Both the position numbers and the translations under genes were made by a program. Below, piece by piece: positions 24,038-36,849 of a stretch of DNA of 64,000 nucleotides. Source of the DNA: Orobanche coerulescens (taxonomy: Eukaryota; Streptophyta; Magnoliopsida; Lamiales; Orobanchaceae); contig CM065801.1 of NCBI GenBank assembly GCA_033398695.1, positions 105,145,170 through 105,209,169 on the forward strand, given 5' to 3'. The notes under the pieces are model-generated. The model ran no database searches, was not told where the DNA came from, and worked only from the letters and a program-made list of their open reading frames with translations. Each line of letters begins with the position of its first letter. The first letter of the stretch is position 1.

Positions 24038-25058
24038 AAGAGCGAGATTGGATTCCTCGATTCCTTCGATTTCGTCCTCGCCATCGCTCCAAGATGCAAT
24101 TAAGGCTTCCTTCTATTTGAATCGATCATTTTGGCCTTTGAGATTCACCCGACAGTCTTTGGCATAGTGCCCAGATTGACCACACCTACGACAATTATTG
24201 TCGAATTTTTTTGTAGGCAGATAATGATTTTTTCTTTGGTCGGTTCTTGAATCTTGACCAAGAGCACTTCGCCTTTTCTGAATTAAATTTTTATATCTTC
24301 TCATATTTTTTGACGTAGAGAGCAATTTCTTCATCATCCTCATTTTCCGGAATATCATCATCACCGTCGCCATCGGATTTGAAGGCGACAACTTTCTCAC
24401 AAGACTTAGATTGGGGCCTCTTGATTTTAGCACAATCACATAGTTTATAAGAGATCCTATGAGGGTGCTGAATTCAAGTTTGTTGAGGTCCTTCGATTCC
24501 ATGGTTGGTGTCACCATGGCATCCCATTCACGTGGAAGAGATTGGAGGATCTTCTTAGCCTTGTCGCTGCTAGATATAGGCTTTCCGAATGATGTAAGCA
24601 TTTATTATTGCTGAGAAGCGATCTAACATGTTGGTGATGGTTTCGTCATCCTTTATGGAGAAGAGTTCGTAGTCATGGAGCAGCATGTTAATTTTGGTTC
24701 CTTTGACTTGGCTCGTTCCCTCATGAGTGACTTTGAGAATCTCCCATATTTATTTCGCACTTTCATATGCAGAAATTCGATTGAGTTCTTCCGGATTAAG
24801 TGCACAATATAGGAGTTGAGTAGCACGCGAATTTATATGCGTGTTTTTCCAATCTTCATCATTGTATTCGTCGAGTTTCTTCAACTATCCATCTTATCTT
24901 TTGGTAATCTTGGGACCAAGTGCGATTACTTTCCAAATCTCAAATATCGTAGGCTTGGATTAATATAGCCATCTTTTTCTTCCAGGTCATAAAATTAGAG
25001 CCGTCGAAGAAAGGTGGACGGTTGAGTGCGTTACCTTAGGTCTGAGCCACAAGTGCCA
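24038..25058 (-). pseudogene. SIRE copia gag
   Basis: Starts near 25058 (MALVAQT...) in the same context as the copy at 8353, with a UBN2-like capsid region and a CCHC zinc knuckle (CRRCGQSGHYAKDC, about 24135-24185). Frame changes near 24600, 24420 and 24310 break it. The zinc knuckle normally binds element RNA during packaging. Confidence 0.8.
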
Positions 25059-25078
25059 TTACGGATCTTCCTGTGACC

Positions 25079-25092
25079 CGCTCCGATGCCAA
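25079..25092 (-). other. SIRE primer-binding site
   Basis: Minus strand TTGGCATCGGAGCG directly follows the 5' LTR end and resembles TGGTATCAGAGC with two changes, pointing to initiator-Met tRNA. Confidence 0.65.
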
Positions 25093-25093
25093 T

Positions 25094-26464
25094 TGATAGA
25101 GCAAAATCTCCACTAGAAGGGGGGGTTGAATAGTGGATAGGACTTTGTCTGTAAATTAAAAATATGCGGAAAAATAAATGACACTAGATTTATAGAGGTT
25201 CGGTCCAAAACGCGACCTATGTCATCTCTCCGTTCTTTTTCTATTGGCTTAAGAAAAACCACACACCACTTTTCCTCGTATTCTATCGGTCCGAGCACAA
25301 CCTTTACACAGCTTGTCTTCTATTGGTCCAAGCGCAACCAATCACTCAATAATAATTTCACTTCTAGTGTTCTATCGGAACTAGAAAATCCTCACTTACG
25401 ACTGTTGGAGTTTAATCCTAATAATGCCGGATCAATGATACTAATGACACCAGATTAAGACTCTTAGAATCGTTTCTCTCAAGCTCGTGAAGGAGTGATG
25501 CAACACTCGCAACAAATGAAGAAAATACGAAGTACATTGAATTTTACAATATAAGACCAACACTCGTATTTCTCTTTCTCACAACTTAAATGATGGAAAT
25601 ATAGAAATTAAAACAGAGCTCAGTGTATTACAAGTTCGCTTGAAGTTGTGTGTTTGATCCATTCCAAATGTAATGATATTTATAGGCATTTCAAGTTATA
25701 TATCCGTTACTGCATTGAGGTATTAGCGTGCGCTAATTCTTCTGCGTAGCGTGCGCGAACGGCTTAGTCAACCAACTTTTCTTTTGACGCTGACAGAAAA
25801 CAGGCTTGTCTATTAACGTCTCTTTTCAACATATAAATTTTGAACTTAGCGTGCGCTAACGTTCATCTTTAGCGAGTGCTAGATGGTCGAGTTTCACTTT
25901 CCAGATTGAGTGTAATTTCTTTGTTGACTTTGTTGTTCCAACGGTTGAATTACTAACGATAGTATTTTGAACATTTAGCGTGCGCTAACATGTAATAGAT
26001 AGCGTGTGCTAATGTTTGTAGGTAGCGTGTGTTAGTCTTCATTTTAGATTTGTTGACTGGTGCTTCATTAAACTTCAGATCTCTCTGTCTTCGAACACAC
26101 TAACAGGCAGCGTGCGTAATTATATATCGTAGCGTGCGTTACTCCTTTTCATAGCGTGCGCAAATTTATTCTTAGCGTGCGCTAAATGAGGTAGTCAGAC
26201 TCCACTGTCCTTTCTATCTTGCTTTCAATCGTAACAGGTAGCGTGCGCTAATATTTGTAGGAAGCATGCGCTAAGCATCAGGTGAGACTTCAGGTGACTT
26301 TCAGGTAGCGTGCGCTAATATTTGTAGGTAGCGTGCGCTAAGCATCAGGTTGATTTCTGAGACTTCAGGTGACTTTCTGTTAGCATGCGCTAACACATAT
26401 GTGTAGCGTGTGCTATACTTTGATTTCTGGGAATTTTGTCTTCGATGTGATTCATGGCATTTTT
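25094..26464 (-). mobile_element. SIRE 5' LTR (copy C), main part
   Basis: Aligned with copies A and B over 1371 bases; the last 58 bases are at 42329-42386 because a gypsy LTR inserted at 26464/26465. TATA (minus strand CTATAAATATC) is at about 25675-25685; the motif array at 25725-26420 has about 17 copies, the best preserved of the three LTR copies. Confidence 0.9.
25725..26420 (-). promoter_or_regulatory. Motif array of copia LTR copy C
   Basis: About 17 copies of TAGCGTGCGCTA (plus strand) in 695 bases, mean spacing about 40 bases; all copies read GCGCACGC in the element's sense direction. Confidence 0.65.
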
Positions 26465-26974
26465 TGTAATATTCGCAATTTTCGATTTTCGGTAAATTTC
26501 TTTTTCGGGCGGAAGTCCATTTTGACGACTCGCTCATGACCGTTTAGTCATTCTGAGAATTATTAATTCTACACTTTTTGACATACGAGTTCGTTTCGGT
26601 GTCGTTTTGTTGAGCTCCGTGCTTTTTAGCGACTTTTCCGCACTTGAGTTCGATTCTTGTGAATCTCATCCGAAACTGCTGTTTCAAGTTTCCCGTAAGT
26701 CCGTATAACTTTGTTATACGTGTTGCGAGCTTTGGTTTGGTGTTTCGATCGCGAATCGTGATTTTCGGACGTTTTGGGCCATTTTCGTAATTTCCCAAAG
26801 TTTTGGGTAATTACTTCCGTTGTCGAATTCAGAGCCTTCGGGTGGTCGGAATCGTGTGTTCTATTATCTCTTAGATTCGTCTTTGCGAGTACTTCATAAC
26901 CGTATCTTCGATTCGTATTTAGGTTCGGGTTTCGGGGTCATTCGGGCCGTCGTTCGGGCCCAGGCCGGCCGGCG

Positions 26975-27130
26975 ATTACGGCGGTAGTGCTCAGCGATTA
27001 CGTACGTAAGGCGATTCGTACGTAAGGCCACGGCGATTACGTGCGTAACGGGCGGCGATTTTAGGCGGTGACTAGGTTACGTCGTAAGCCTTGGCGGTTA
27101 CGTACGTAACGGCGGCGGCGGCTATATAAG
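26975..27130 (+). promoter_or_regulatory. TTACGTACGTAA array and TATA box of the solo LTR
   Basis: At least five motifs (ATTACGTACGTAAGG, TTCGTACGTAAGG, TTACGTGCGTAACGG, GGTTACGTACGTAACGG and a decayed copy) in GC-rich DNA lead directly to GGCTATATAAGGCC. Confidence 0.65.
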
Positions 27131-28239
27131 GCCTATGATCGGGTTTTCACCCATTTTTCTCATTCCTCTCAATTCCTTCCGCGGCTGTGGCTTAGAGATT
27201 CATGATTATATGTTGTTGTGCAATCAATCCATGAAGTCCTGGAGTTTATATCATCAATAATCCATCCTATAACCTCCTCCGATCTACCGAATCAAGGTTA
27301 GATTTCTTGAAATCTAATTTTGGGGATTTTGGGTATTTTGTTCGATTTCGTCCGTTTAATCCGATTTAACTTAGGATTGTGATGGATTGATGATTATTTA
27401 GATGTATTATATCATTTCCCTTGTTATTCCATGGTTGGATCGTATCGATTCGTTGTTTGGGTCGAGTTCTTGACCGACGCCTTGAAGGTGTCCGGTAAAA
27501 TGTCATAGAGGGGTTTTCGGGCGTTCTACGATTATTCTTCCTCGTATGATTGATGATTTATTGATTATATGTTGTTAGGGTCGAATTCTTGTGAAGAACT
27601 CGAGTCGGAACCCTTCCGTTCGTCGTTTTCTTCAAGCTTCTCGATCGTGGTTGTATTCTTTTCCTTCGCCGGGGAATCGTAGGTGTTCGAGGTGTCCCGA
27701 CTGAGCCGTGATTGTAGGAGTGTCCGGTATCGATTATCGAGGCAAGTATCTTGCCCATGCATTACGTGTTTTGTGGATATATTAGTTAGTAATTTACGAT
27801 ACGTGATTTATGAATGCCTATAATTAACTTTCAAAGGAATTGATATGCTTTTCAATACTTCCTTAAAAGATGACTCGTATGATTTCGTTGTTAAATATGC
27901 TTGTATAAGTATGTGTGGGGTATCGTTTTGTGTGATTATGACATTGTGGATTTATAGCTTAACCTTTCCTTGAGATATATATGGAACGTATGCCTATTGA
28001 TGATCCTGTCTCATTGTGTCATTCGGCGTGGTTGGATAGGTATTTTCCCTCGTTGCTATGTTATTGGTACTAGCTGCATCGTTGAAATTCTAGCATGAAT
28101 CGTATCATTACTTGGTCGTGAGTATATGTTGGATGAACTGGCCATTCTAGTAAGGTACCTCGACTATATATACTGTGATTGACCTTCGAGGCTTGTGGTT
28201 GGCAACTGTGATTTTGGAACGTGTGTGTGTGTTGTTCCT

Positions 28240-28424
28240 TCCACCCGGAGTGTCCGACGGGATGTCTGGGGGTCGATACTAAGGGGTACGGCCACGGAAG
28301 TGGACTTGGGTGCGTGTGTGGATGAACTTCCACCCGGAGTGTCCGACGGGATGTCTGGGGGTCGATACTAAGGGGTACGGCCGCGGAAGTGGTTTCCCAC
28401 CCGGAGTGTCCGACGGGATGTCTG
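28240..28424 (+). repeat. Tandem module CCCGGAGTGTCCGACGGGAT
   Basis: Three direct copies of about 80-90 bases contain CCGACGGGATGTCTGGGGG and GATACTAAGGGGTACGGCC; the third is interrupted by the nested chromovirus and resumes at 41361. The core CCGACGGGAT is shared with modules in the other gypsy LTRs. Confidence 0.75.
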
Positions 28425-28728
28425 TGTAACACCTCGAGATATTCGGAATTATTACAGCGCCGTAAACCCTTTTAGTAAGGATTTACAAGGCTAGTTTAAA
28501 AGAATTTGTAAATATAATCCAATCGTACAACTGAAGTTCAAATACAGATTTGATTCAACCGATCAAATGAGTTAACTTATACAACCATATCGAAATGACA
28601 TTATTAAAACAGACGTACTCGAGTATTAAAATCAAACCAAGAAAGACAAATCACCAATAAAAACAAACATCACTGAACCCCTTCGTCGTCACATCGGTAC
28701 TGTGGCTGTTTCCCTGCTCCTCGGCTAC

Positions 28729-29253
28729 CTGAACATCAAAACAAATGTCCACCCCCGAAGGGGTTAGCAAAAAGATGCTAGTACAAGCATCATATTAAAC
28801 AAATCGAATATACATCAACAATACATAACAAGATACACCACACGGACTTCCGCTACCGGAATCCGACAATGCGAATCCACAAGATTCCATTAACACAGCA
28901 AGGGTATTCCAATGATCCAGCGCCCTCAGCATAGATCCCAAGATGATCCCGTCGGACCAACACGAGGTGGAAATAACCCATCCAATGATCCAGCACCCTC
29001 AGCCTACATCCCAAGATGATCCCGTCGGGCCAACACGAGGTGGACATCCGATCCAGCGCCCTCACCATAGATCGTACAACGTACACAAACACAACTCATG
29101 CATACATATATGCCAAATCGTTATGTCCATCAACATGAACATACAAACACTAAATATCATGACATTTCAATAAAATAAATCCCATGTTCAACAACATGAA
29201 TAAACCAGATGCATGCTCAAAAATACCAATTTTAACACATTACGATACTTGCC
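28729..29253 (-). other. Predicted GC-AG leader intron, chromovirus 3' LTR copy
   Basis: Donor CGAG|GCAAGTAT and acceptor ATTTGTTTTGATGTTCAG|G enclose 525 bases; the same sites are conserved in the 5' LTR at 39881 and 39358. Confidence 0.4.
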
Positions 29254-29439
29254 TCGAAGATGGCAAGAACGAAACACTTCAATGACCTCAACACACTCTA
29301 AGGCCGCCTCCTTCGATCAACGCAGCAAGCTCGAACCTTAACAAAAGAAATGATATACAAATCATCTCAAGTCGAACGATTGCCTAACAATTCGGTCTAC
29401 GGCCAAAAAGCTCAGAATATGCAATCTGCCTGAACCACT

Positions 29440-29625
29440 TAGCGTACGCTACGTACTCTACGTAACGTGCGCTAAGCCTGCCTGTTAGCGTACGCTATCG
29501 TCTAAGTCTAGTGTACGCTATCCACGTATTGCCAGTTCTCTCTGATCAGCCGACTGACTCGACTGATAACTTATTCCTGCTAGCGCGTGTTAACTTACAT
29601 ATGTTAGCGTGCGCTAACCGTTCAT
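29440..29625 (-). repeat. Leader motif cluster, 3' LTR
   Basis: About seven motif copies (TAGCGTACGCTA, TAACGTGCGCTAA, TTAGCGTGCGCTAACC and others) downstream of the TATA box. The arrangement differs from the matching cluster at 40070-40240 by whole-motif insertions and deletions. Confidence 0.65.
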
Positions 29626-30293
29626 GGCAGATTACTGCTGGCAGAAAACTTGATCTAATGGTGATGAACTCATGAATTCTATGGTGATAATACATGTCAT
29701 CCCCGTGCATATCATGCTCATAAGGTGTGTGAACGATCTCTATGGATAAAACGACTACAAGATACAAGGGTATGTATTATCATCAAACTTCATCTTGATC
29801 TCGAGAAAGTATCCTAAGTTCCCTTCGTCCTACGTTCCAAAACGCATGATTCCAATGTGTAAAACGTAACAACTTGGTAATTTCCATCTACTGGTCACAA
29901 ATTGGTTTGAAGCTTCAGAATATGCTAGGAGTTCAAACACTAAGAGGTTCAATGGTTTATACGATGAATAAGTACCGAAACATCGAAAATATCCTTCTAA
30001 CACATGATGTTCGACTACTTAAGAATCTAACTGACAAGATAAACATGATCAAACGTCCTTTAGAACACTACTAATATTGGTGAAGAATCACCTACCTCAA
30101 AGTAGTGAAGAACAAGGAGGAAATCGAAGCAATCCAACGTCGAAGGCTTGAACACCAATCCTCAATGATCTACAATCTTCAACACGAGCTAGGATGCTGA
30201 TATGAAGTGTTTAGGATGTAGAGAGTAATACTCTAAGTATAGGGATTCGGATGTGGGAAGAGAAAAGACTGAAAATACGAAAAGGATGTTGTC

Positions 30294-30615
30294 CTATTTA
30301 TAGAAAATGGTTATTAGCGCGCGCTAGTCCATACTCTTAGCGTGCGCTAACGGCTTACTGACTTCACTGTATTCAGCACTTAGCGTGCGCTATTCTCATA
30401 CCTGTAGCGTGCGCTAAGGCGTTGACTTGGCTTTTCCCGAAAGTCGTCCAGGTTCATCCCGACACAATCCGACCAAGATCCCCGGCCTGATCTCACCTAC
30501 CACACGTCTCAATCATATTGACCACGTGTAGCGTGCGCTAATGTTCCTTTGTAGCGTGCGCTATGGATCCATGTTAGCGTACGCTACACATAGAAGATAG
30601 CATGTGCTACATGCG
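30294..30615 (-). promoter_or_regulatory. Upstream motif array and TATA box, chromovirus 3' LTR
   Basis: About eight motifs (TTAGCGTGCGCTAA on the plus strand and variants, including one GCGCGC form) lie upstream, in element sense, of the TATA box at 30294-30303. Confidence 0.65.
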
Positions 30616-30760
30616 CAGAATCACAATCTTAAATCACATTCATGAAATCATACGCTCAACAACACCGGACTATGAGATACGGAGAATAATACTCAGATTA
30701 AAGTGCAACAATTACAATATCACAAGTTCTAAATACATATCAGAAATCTCGGGTATTACA

Positions 30761-30775
30761 TCCTTCCTCCCTAAA
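30761..30775 (-). other. Polypurine tract of the chromovirus
   Basis: Minus strand TTTTAGGGAGGAAGGA runs directly into the 3' LTR. Confidence 0.75.
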
Positions 30776-30796
30776 AAGAAGTTTCGTCCTGAAACT

Positions 30797-33466
30797 TAAG
30801 ATAAAAACAACTCTGGATATCTAGCCTTCATACTGTCCTCTATTTCCCAAGTGGCCTCTTCAGCTCCATGTCGTGACCATTGTACTTTAACCAAGTGTAT
30901 TGGTTTATTCCTCAATTGTTTGATCCGACTCTCAAGTATCTTGATTGGTCTCTCTTCGAAGGTGCCGTCATTAGCTATCTCGATCTCTTCGAAATCAATG
31001 ACGTGACTGGGGTCCGTTACATACTTCTACAGTTGGGATACGTGAAACACATTGTGAACGTGACTCAGCGATGGCGGTAAGGCCAACCTGTATGCTAAAT
31101 CTCCAACTCTCTCGAGGATCTCGAATGGTCCGATATATCTCGGACTTAGCTTACCTCTCCTCCTAAAACGGGAAATCCCTCGTGTAGGAGACACCTTCAA
31201 TAGTACATGGTCCCCAACGTCGAACTCTAAAGGGCGACGACGTACGTCTGCATAAGATTTATGTCGACTCTGGGCAGTCAACAATCTTTCCCGAATCAAT
31301 GCTATCTTCTCTTGAGTCTGAACTATCAATTCCGGTTCTGTCCCGATCAAGTCCGAAGAATCATCCCAGCACAGGGGTGATCGACATCTTCTCCCGTACA
31401 AAGCTTCAAATGGTGCCATCTTAATAGAAGCATGCCAACTATTATTGTAAGTGAATTCAATCAACGGCAAATGAACTTCCCAATCAATCGACCAATCTAA
31501 GGCACAAGCTCTAAGCATGTCTTCTACTGTTTGAATAGTCCTTTCGGACTGACCATCTGTTTGGGGATGATAAGCCGTACTAAAGTTGAGCTCAGTCCCC
31601 AAGGCCCTGTGAACTGCTTTCCAGAAGTGCGACACGAAGCGACCATCTCGATCTGAAATAATTGTCTTCGGCGTCCCATGCAATCTGACTATCTCTGCAA
31701 TAAATACTCGCGCCAATCTCTCGGATCCCCATGTATCTTTAATTCCTAGGAAATGAGCCGACTTGGTTAGTCGATCAACTATAACCCAAATCATGTTCAT
31801 TCCCGTTCTAGTCCTTGGCATACGGGTGATGAAATCCATCGAGATATCCTCCCACTTCCACTCAGGGATCGGAAGCGGCTTTAACATTCCGGCAGGTCCC
31901 TGATGTTCAATCTTAACCTGCTGACAAGTCAAACACTTCGAAACGTACTCTGCTACGTCCTTCTTCATATTCCCCCACCAGAAGTTTTGTTTAAGATTTT
32001 TATACATTTTACTGCTGCCCGGGTGAATAGAATAGGGCGCGCTCTGAGCTTCCTTCAGAATTGTCCGTCTCAAATCATCATCATCGGGAATGCAAAATCG
32101 ACTCTGAAATCTCAGAACTCCATCATCTTGTATCACAAATCCTGGGGCCTTTCCTTTCTTTACTTCGTCACATAACCGAAGGATCAGAGAATCGTTCAAC
32201 TGCTTAGATTTGATCTCCTCGACTAGTGATGAAGTCAGTTCCATCACAAATAGTTGCCCTTGGATTCCTGGTGCCCATACTTCAATCCCTTCGCGGATCA
32301 GTTCCCGTTGAATGCTGGTTTGGGACGTAAGTGCTTCCAACACTCGAAGAGAAACAGGTTTACGGCTCAATGCATCGGCTACTACGTTTGCTTTCCCCGG
32401 ATGATAGAGAATCTCCAAGTCGTAATCCTTGATCAATTCCAGCCACCTTCTCTGCCTCATGTTTAATTCTTTCTGACTGAAAATGTACTTGAGGCTTTTA
32501 TGATCTGTAAAGATCTGACAATGAGTACCGTATAAATAATGTCGCCAAATTTTCAAGGCAAAGATCACAGCTGCTAACTCCAGATCATGAGTCGGGTAAT
32601 TAACCTCGTATGGTTTCAGCTGCCGAGAAGCATAGGCAATCACCATATCTTTTTGCATCAACACACATCCCAGACCCTGATTTGAAGCGTCGCTGTACAC
32701 CATGAATCCATCAGTTCCATCTGGTAATGCTAATATAGGTGCTGTCGTCAGTCTCTTCTTAAGTTCATCAAAACCAGCCTGGCATTTCTCATCCCACTTA
32801 AACTTTTGAATTTTCTGTAATAGCTGAGTGAGCGGACGAGAAATTTTGGAAAATCCCTCTACAAAGCGGCGATAGTATCCAGCAAGTCCTAGGAAACTCC
32901 GGACTTCTTTCACGTTATTAGGAACCTCCCATTCCAAGATTGCTTCGACTTTCTTCGGGTCCACCTGAACTCCTTCAGCTGATATCACATGCCCAAGGAA
33001 AGTTACTTCCCTAATCCAGAACTCGCATTTTGAAAGCTTTGCATACAACTGTTCCTTCCTCAAGGTGCTCAAAACCACACGCAAATATTCTGCATGCTCC
33101 TCTGTGTCCTTCGAATATATCAAGATGTCATCAATGAAGACGACCACAAATTTATCCAAGTATTCCAAGAATACCCGATTCATCAATTGCATGAATACCG
33201 CAGGAGCATTGGTAAGTCCAAATGGCATCACTACAAATTCATAATGCCCGTACTGGGATCTGAAAGCAGATTTCGGTATATCCGATTCCTTAATTCTCAA
33301 CTGATGGTATCCTGATCGCAAGTCAATCTTCGAGAATACCCTAGCCCCTTGCAGTTGATCAAATAAGTCGTCGATCCGAGGTATAGGATACTTATTCTTG
33401 ATCGTCATCTTGTTGAGCTCCCTGTAATCAATACACAGTCGGAGGGATCCGTCTTTCTTCCGGACA
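30797..33466 (-). pseudogene. Chromovirus pol: RT, RNase H, integrase, chromodomain
   Basis: A 793-residue open block (33408-31027) holds RT ([17 protein letters not shown], catalytic FIDDILIYS), RNase H ([22 protein letters not shown]), the integrase zinc finger (HPGSSKMY...CLTCQQVK), the integrase core ([35 protein letters not shown]) and the GPF/Y domain ([10 protein letters not shown]). One in-frame TAG at about 31024 separates this from a chromodomain that is otherwise open to a stop near 30797 (HLVKVQW, EATWE, ARYPELF). RT is cut at its N-terminal end by the solo LTR at 33472; it resumes at 36850. Apart from these lesions the block is well kept, in line with a young insertion. Confidence 0.92.
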
Positions 33467-33708
33467 AAGATTGTAATATCCGGAATTTCTATTACTATTG
33501 TTTAATGTTATCCGAGTTATGTTGTACAGCATGGAATCTGTACAGTATGGGTAAAATAATTAAAGGACCGAGACATCTGTATTTGTATAATTGTCGTACT
33601 TGGTCGACAATTGGATGTAAGAAGTATATGTATTCAGTATGCCGTATGTTCGTATTCTGTATGTTGAGACGTTGGAAAAGAATAGCTGAAAATGGCTAAG
33701 TGTAACAT

Positions 33709-34216
33709 TATTAGCGCACGCTAATAATCATGAGTAGCGCACGCTATCGTGCGTGATTAGCGACGCGCTACGTTTATAGGTTAGCGACGCTAGTGCGCAT
33801 GAATCGGAAGGAATCTGCGTGTGGACCCGCTTTGGCGCACGTTACGATAAGTCAACGGATGTTGTAATGTAGTGTTAGCGCACGCTAATGCATGTTGATT
33901 AGCGACGCTAGCGTATATTGGGACAAAAGGAATCTTATCCTAGTCGAGCCGTCGGCGTGTGGACCCGTGTTCGGAGCATACAGACAAACGAGTCAACTAA
34001 TGTTAGCGCACGCTAAACGCAAGGACTTGCGTACGCTAGAGAGTGTAAATTACGTACGCTAATGCATGGGCATTACGACGTAAGCTCATGTACGGCTTGA
34101 CGGTAGTCTCGGACTACGATAGCGCACGCTAACAAAGGTCGATTAGCGCACGCTAAAGCCTTAGCGCACGCTAAACATGAGATGTTAGCGCACGCTAGTA
34201 ATGCGATCTATATAAG
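33709..34216 (+). promoter_or_regulatory. Upstream motif array and TATA box of the nested solo LTR
   Basis: About a dozen copies of TTAGCGCACGCTAA and variants occur between 33709 and 34200; the last four (near 34118, 34143, 34160 and 34185) are almost perfect and lie within 20-40 bases of each other. TCTATATAAGGG follows at 34206. Confidence 0.7.
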
Positions 34217-34874
34217 GGACAGACGGGTATTATGAAGCATTTCGTCCATTCTTTCACTTTCAATCGATAGAGAGAGCTTTGGGAGGTTCTTGAGGTTCCC
34301 AAGCACGGTGAGGTGGTGATCTTTAACAAGATTAAAGATGGAAATCATGGATTAAAGCTTTGTTCTTGAAATCATTGGTGATTCTTGGAAATGGATTCAA
34401 CCTTGGAAATCAATCCATTCCTTCATAAAGGTAATCACTTTTCATCTTTGGATTTCGTTTTGGATTGAATGTTGATGATTATTACATAAACAAGTTTGAC
34501 AAGCATGATTATGAGATGGTATACGGAGTATGATGATATTAATATGATTCTTGTGATTTAGATTGTGTCGTTCGTTTTCTTGAGATAAGTGGATTAATCC
34601 TTCTCCTCGATTTTGGATGTTGATGTTATTGTAGATGATTACTCTTTGTAATGGAAGATTAAGGAAGTGTGGTTACGTTCTTGACGTTTCGTGTATTAAT
34701 ATTAAGAAAGATGATATATGGATATAGAACTTGGATTATAAGTTGGATGATTGTTTATATGTTAAAGGATATCGGATTTCGTTGTTTTGATATCTTTGAA
34801 CATGATTAAGAATCACTTGGTGTTCTTGAAATCGCCATAATTTGATCGGTATCTGAAAAACATGCATCATCGGC

Positions 34875-34960
34875 ATTAGCGCACGCTACGTTCTTGCCTA
34901 GGCGCGCTAACGGGAGCAACTTAGCGCACGCTACGTTAGGTGATTAACGTGCGCTAAGAA
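34875..34960 (+). repeat. Leader motif cluster of the nested solo LTR
   Basis: Four motifs (TTAGCGCACGCTACG twice, GGCGCGCTAACGG, TTAACGTGCGCTAAG) lie downstream of the TATA box. Confidence 0.6.
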
Positions 34961-36849
34961 GCCGAAAGTGCGGTATTTTCGTGTTGTGGTTGTAAATTCG
35001 TCTTTGGTTTGAGTAGGATTAATTCGACTAGTGTTTAATCGAGATATTGTCGAGCCGTTGGGTTTGTGAATTGGTTTTATCGATTGTTGATTGTTATCGA
35101 ACTTGTTGTCTATCGATTACTGTAATAGGTTGAGAATATTGATCGGTGATTACAACCGTGTGTTGCGGTCGAGCTCGAGTATGTTCGTGAATGGCTTTGG
35201 TCGGGACAGAGGGACTTGTAGATGACGGAAAGGGAATTGGTAACAACTTCATCGGTATCGAGGTAAGTTATTACTTGCTCAGTTCATAATATTTAATGAA
35301 TGGTTTCCGTTTCATTCGTGTATAATTCGTATAGCAATGTTTATAATCGTAATCACAGGAGATTTGAGATTATAAATCGTATTCGAGTTTTGGGAATCTG
35401 AATCATAATGTATATGATTTACTTTTGTTATTGGTATATCGAGGATATATTGTGATAAAGACGGAGATATGAATTATCTGCAATTCGTGATACTTTGGAC
35501 CGTCGAGTATTGAGGATAATGGTTCGTGATGGTTTAGACATTGAGATCATTCTCGAAGGACTCGGGGCAAGTACTCTAATCTATTTTATCATTTGTGTCG
35601 ATTATGTCATGATACATTCGTGTATCGTTGTTGTCGTGTATTGTGTACTGCTGTTTTGTGCAGTTGTGTATTGTTGTCATATGTCCACCTCGTGTTGGTC
35701 CGACGGGATCATCGGGGGATCTATGCTAGCGTGCGCTGGATCATCGGACGGGTTTTCCACCTCGGGTTGGTCTGACGGGATCATCGGGGGATCTAGGCAG
35801 TGAACGCTGGATCATCGGATTGCCATGTATTGTTGTTGTGCATATGTATATTATGGATTTGCCATAAGTATACATTGTCATTATTGTTGTGATCATATTG
35901 ACGTTGTCATATGAGTATGCATTTGTAGGTCTTGTGTTAGGACCATGTCCGTATGTTGTGTGGATCTGATCTCGGATTAGACTGACGTGATGGAAATGGT
36001 ATTTCGTATCTTGAGGTATGTTCCGTATTTCCTTGATACTTGTCTTTGATGGACAATCGATTTTCGTATTGAAATTGTCGACGTCATCCGATGGATTGAA
36101 TTAGCCAGTTGGTATAATTTCCGTATCGCGAGTTATGATAATGTTTTTGAGAACCTTGGGTATTGTTGAGATACCGCATGAGATATTTTGGTATTATCTC
36201 ATGGTGATGTTAAGGATACGAATTGTGGATTTTCGTAAAGTTAAGACGGTAAGATTACATTGGTCGTATTCTTACTTAGTATTTCCATTGATATGTAATT
36301 ATTGACGTGATGTGATGGTTATCATTGTTGGATATTATGGTGACCCGTCGTGGGCTTTCTTTTTAGGTTCTTGGATTATCAAGCTTGTAGCGGTCGTGGA
36401 GAGATGAGCTTCCGGAGGATCTTGGCTAGAACATGTATTTGTGTATTGAGCTTACATTCGGTTGTTGTATTCATTGCTAGAGTATTTTAATCGTTTGTCT
36501 TTTTCATTGCGTGAGTATTTTTAAATGGTCTTTTGGTATTTGGTAACTTAGGTTACCTTGGCGATCGTTCTCTAAATCTATTCTGTCGGTACGTGTAAGC
36601 GATAGCTTAACGTATGTACTTAAACTGTTGAGTCTTGGCATTTCGGGCCTTGTGGTTTCAAATGAGTTTTTACGACGGTTTGATAAACGAGTTTTATAAA
36701 TCTTCGAATGGTTTTAATAGATAATACCGTCGTTAGCCTCTTGGGCGTTTTGTAAATGTTTGCGAAAATTTCTTTCAGCCTTGTGGGTTCCATCTCGGGG
36801 CCCACGGCGCTGTAATATTCCCGGTCGGATCTGGGGGTGTTACAAAGAT

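Larger units (their letters stand above)
28425..30760 (-). mobile_element. Chromovirus 3' LTR
   Basis: 2336 bases, TGTAACACCTCG to CTCGGGTATTACA. In element sense it carries an upstream motif array (30615 to 30312), a TATA box (CTATAAATAGG type, at about 30294-30303), a second cluster (29625 to 29440), a GC donor (CGAG|GCAAGTAT) at 29253, tandem GACGGGATCATC modules (29065 to 28930), and an acceptor (TTGATGTTCAG|G) at 28729. Confidence 0.92.
33472..36844 (+). mobile_element. Solo gypsy LTR inserted in chromovirus RT
   Basis: 3373 bases from TGTAATATCCGG to GGGGGTGTTACA, with the 5-bp target duplication AAGAT at 33467-33471 and 36845-36849. No gag-pol is present. It shares the tandem GACGGGATCATCGG module with LTR-1 and a 3' segment (CAAGCTTGTAGCGGTCGTG) with LTR X. 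In order: motif array (33709-34200), TATA box (34207-34216), second cluster (34875-34960), a GT donor candidate (CGAG|GTAAGTTA) near 35263, a GC donor candidate (GGG|GCAAGTAC) at 35567, and an acceptor (TTTCTTTTTAG|G) ending near 36366. Confidence 0.9.
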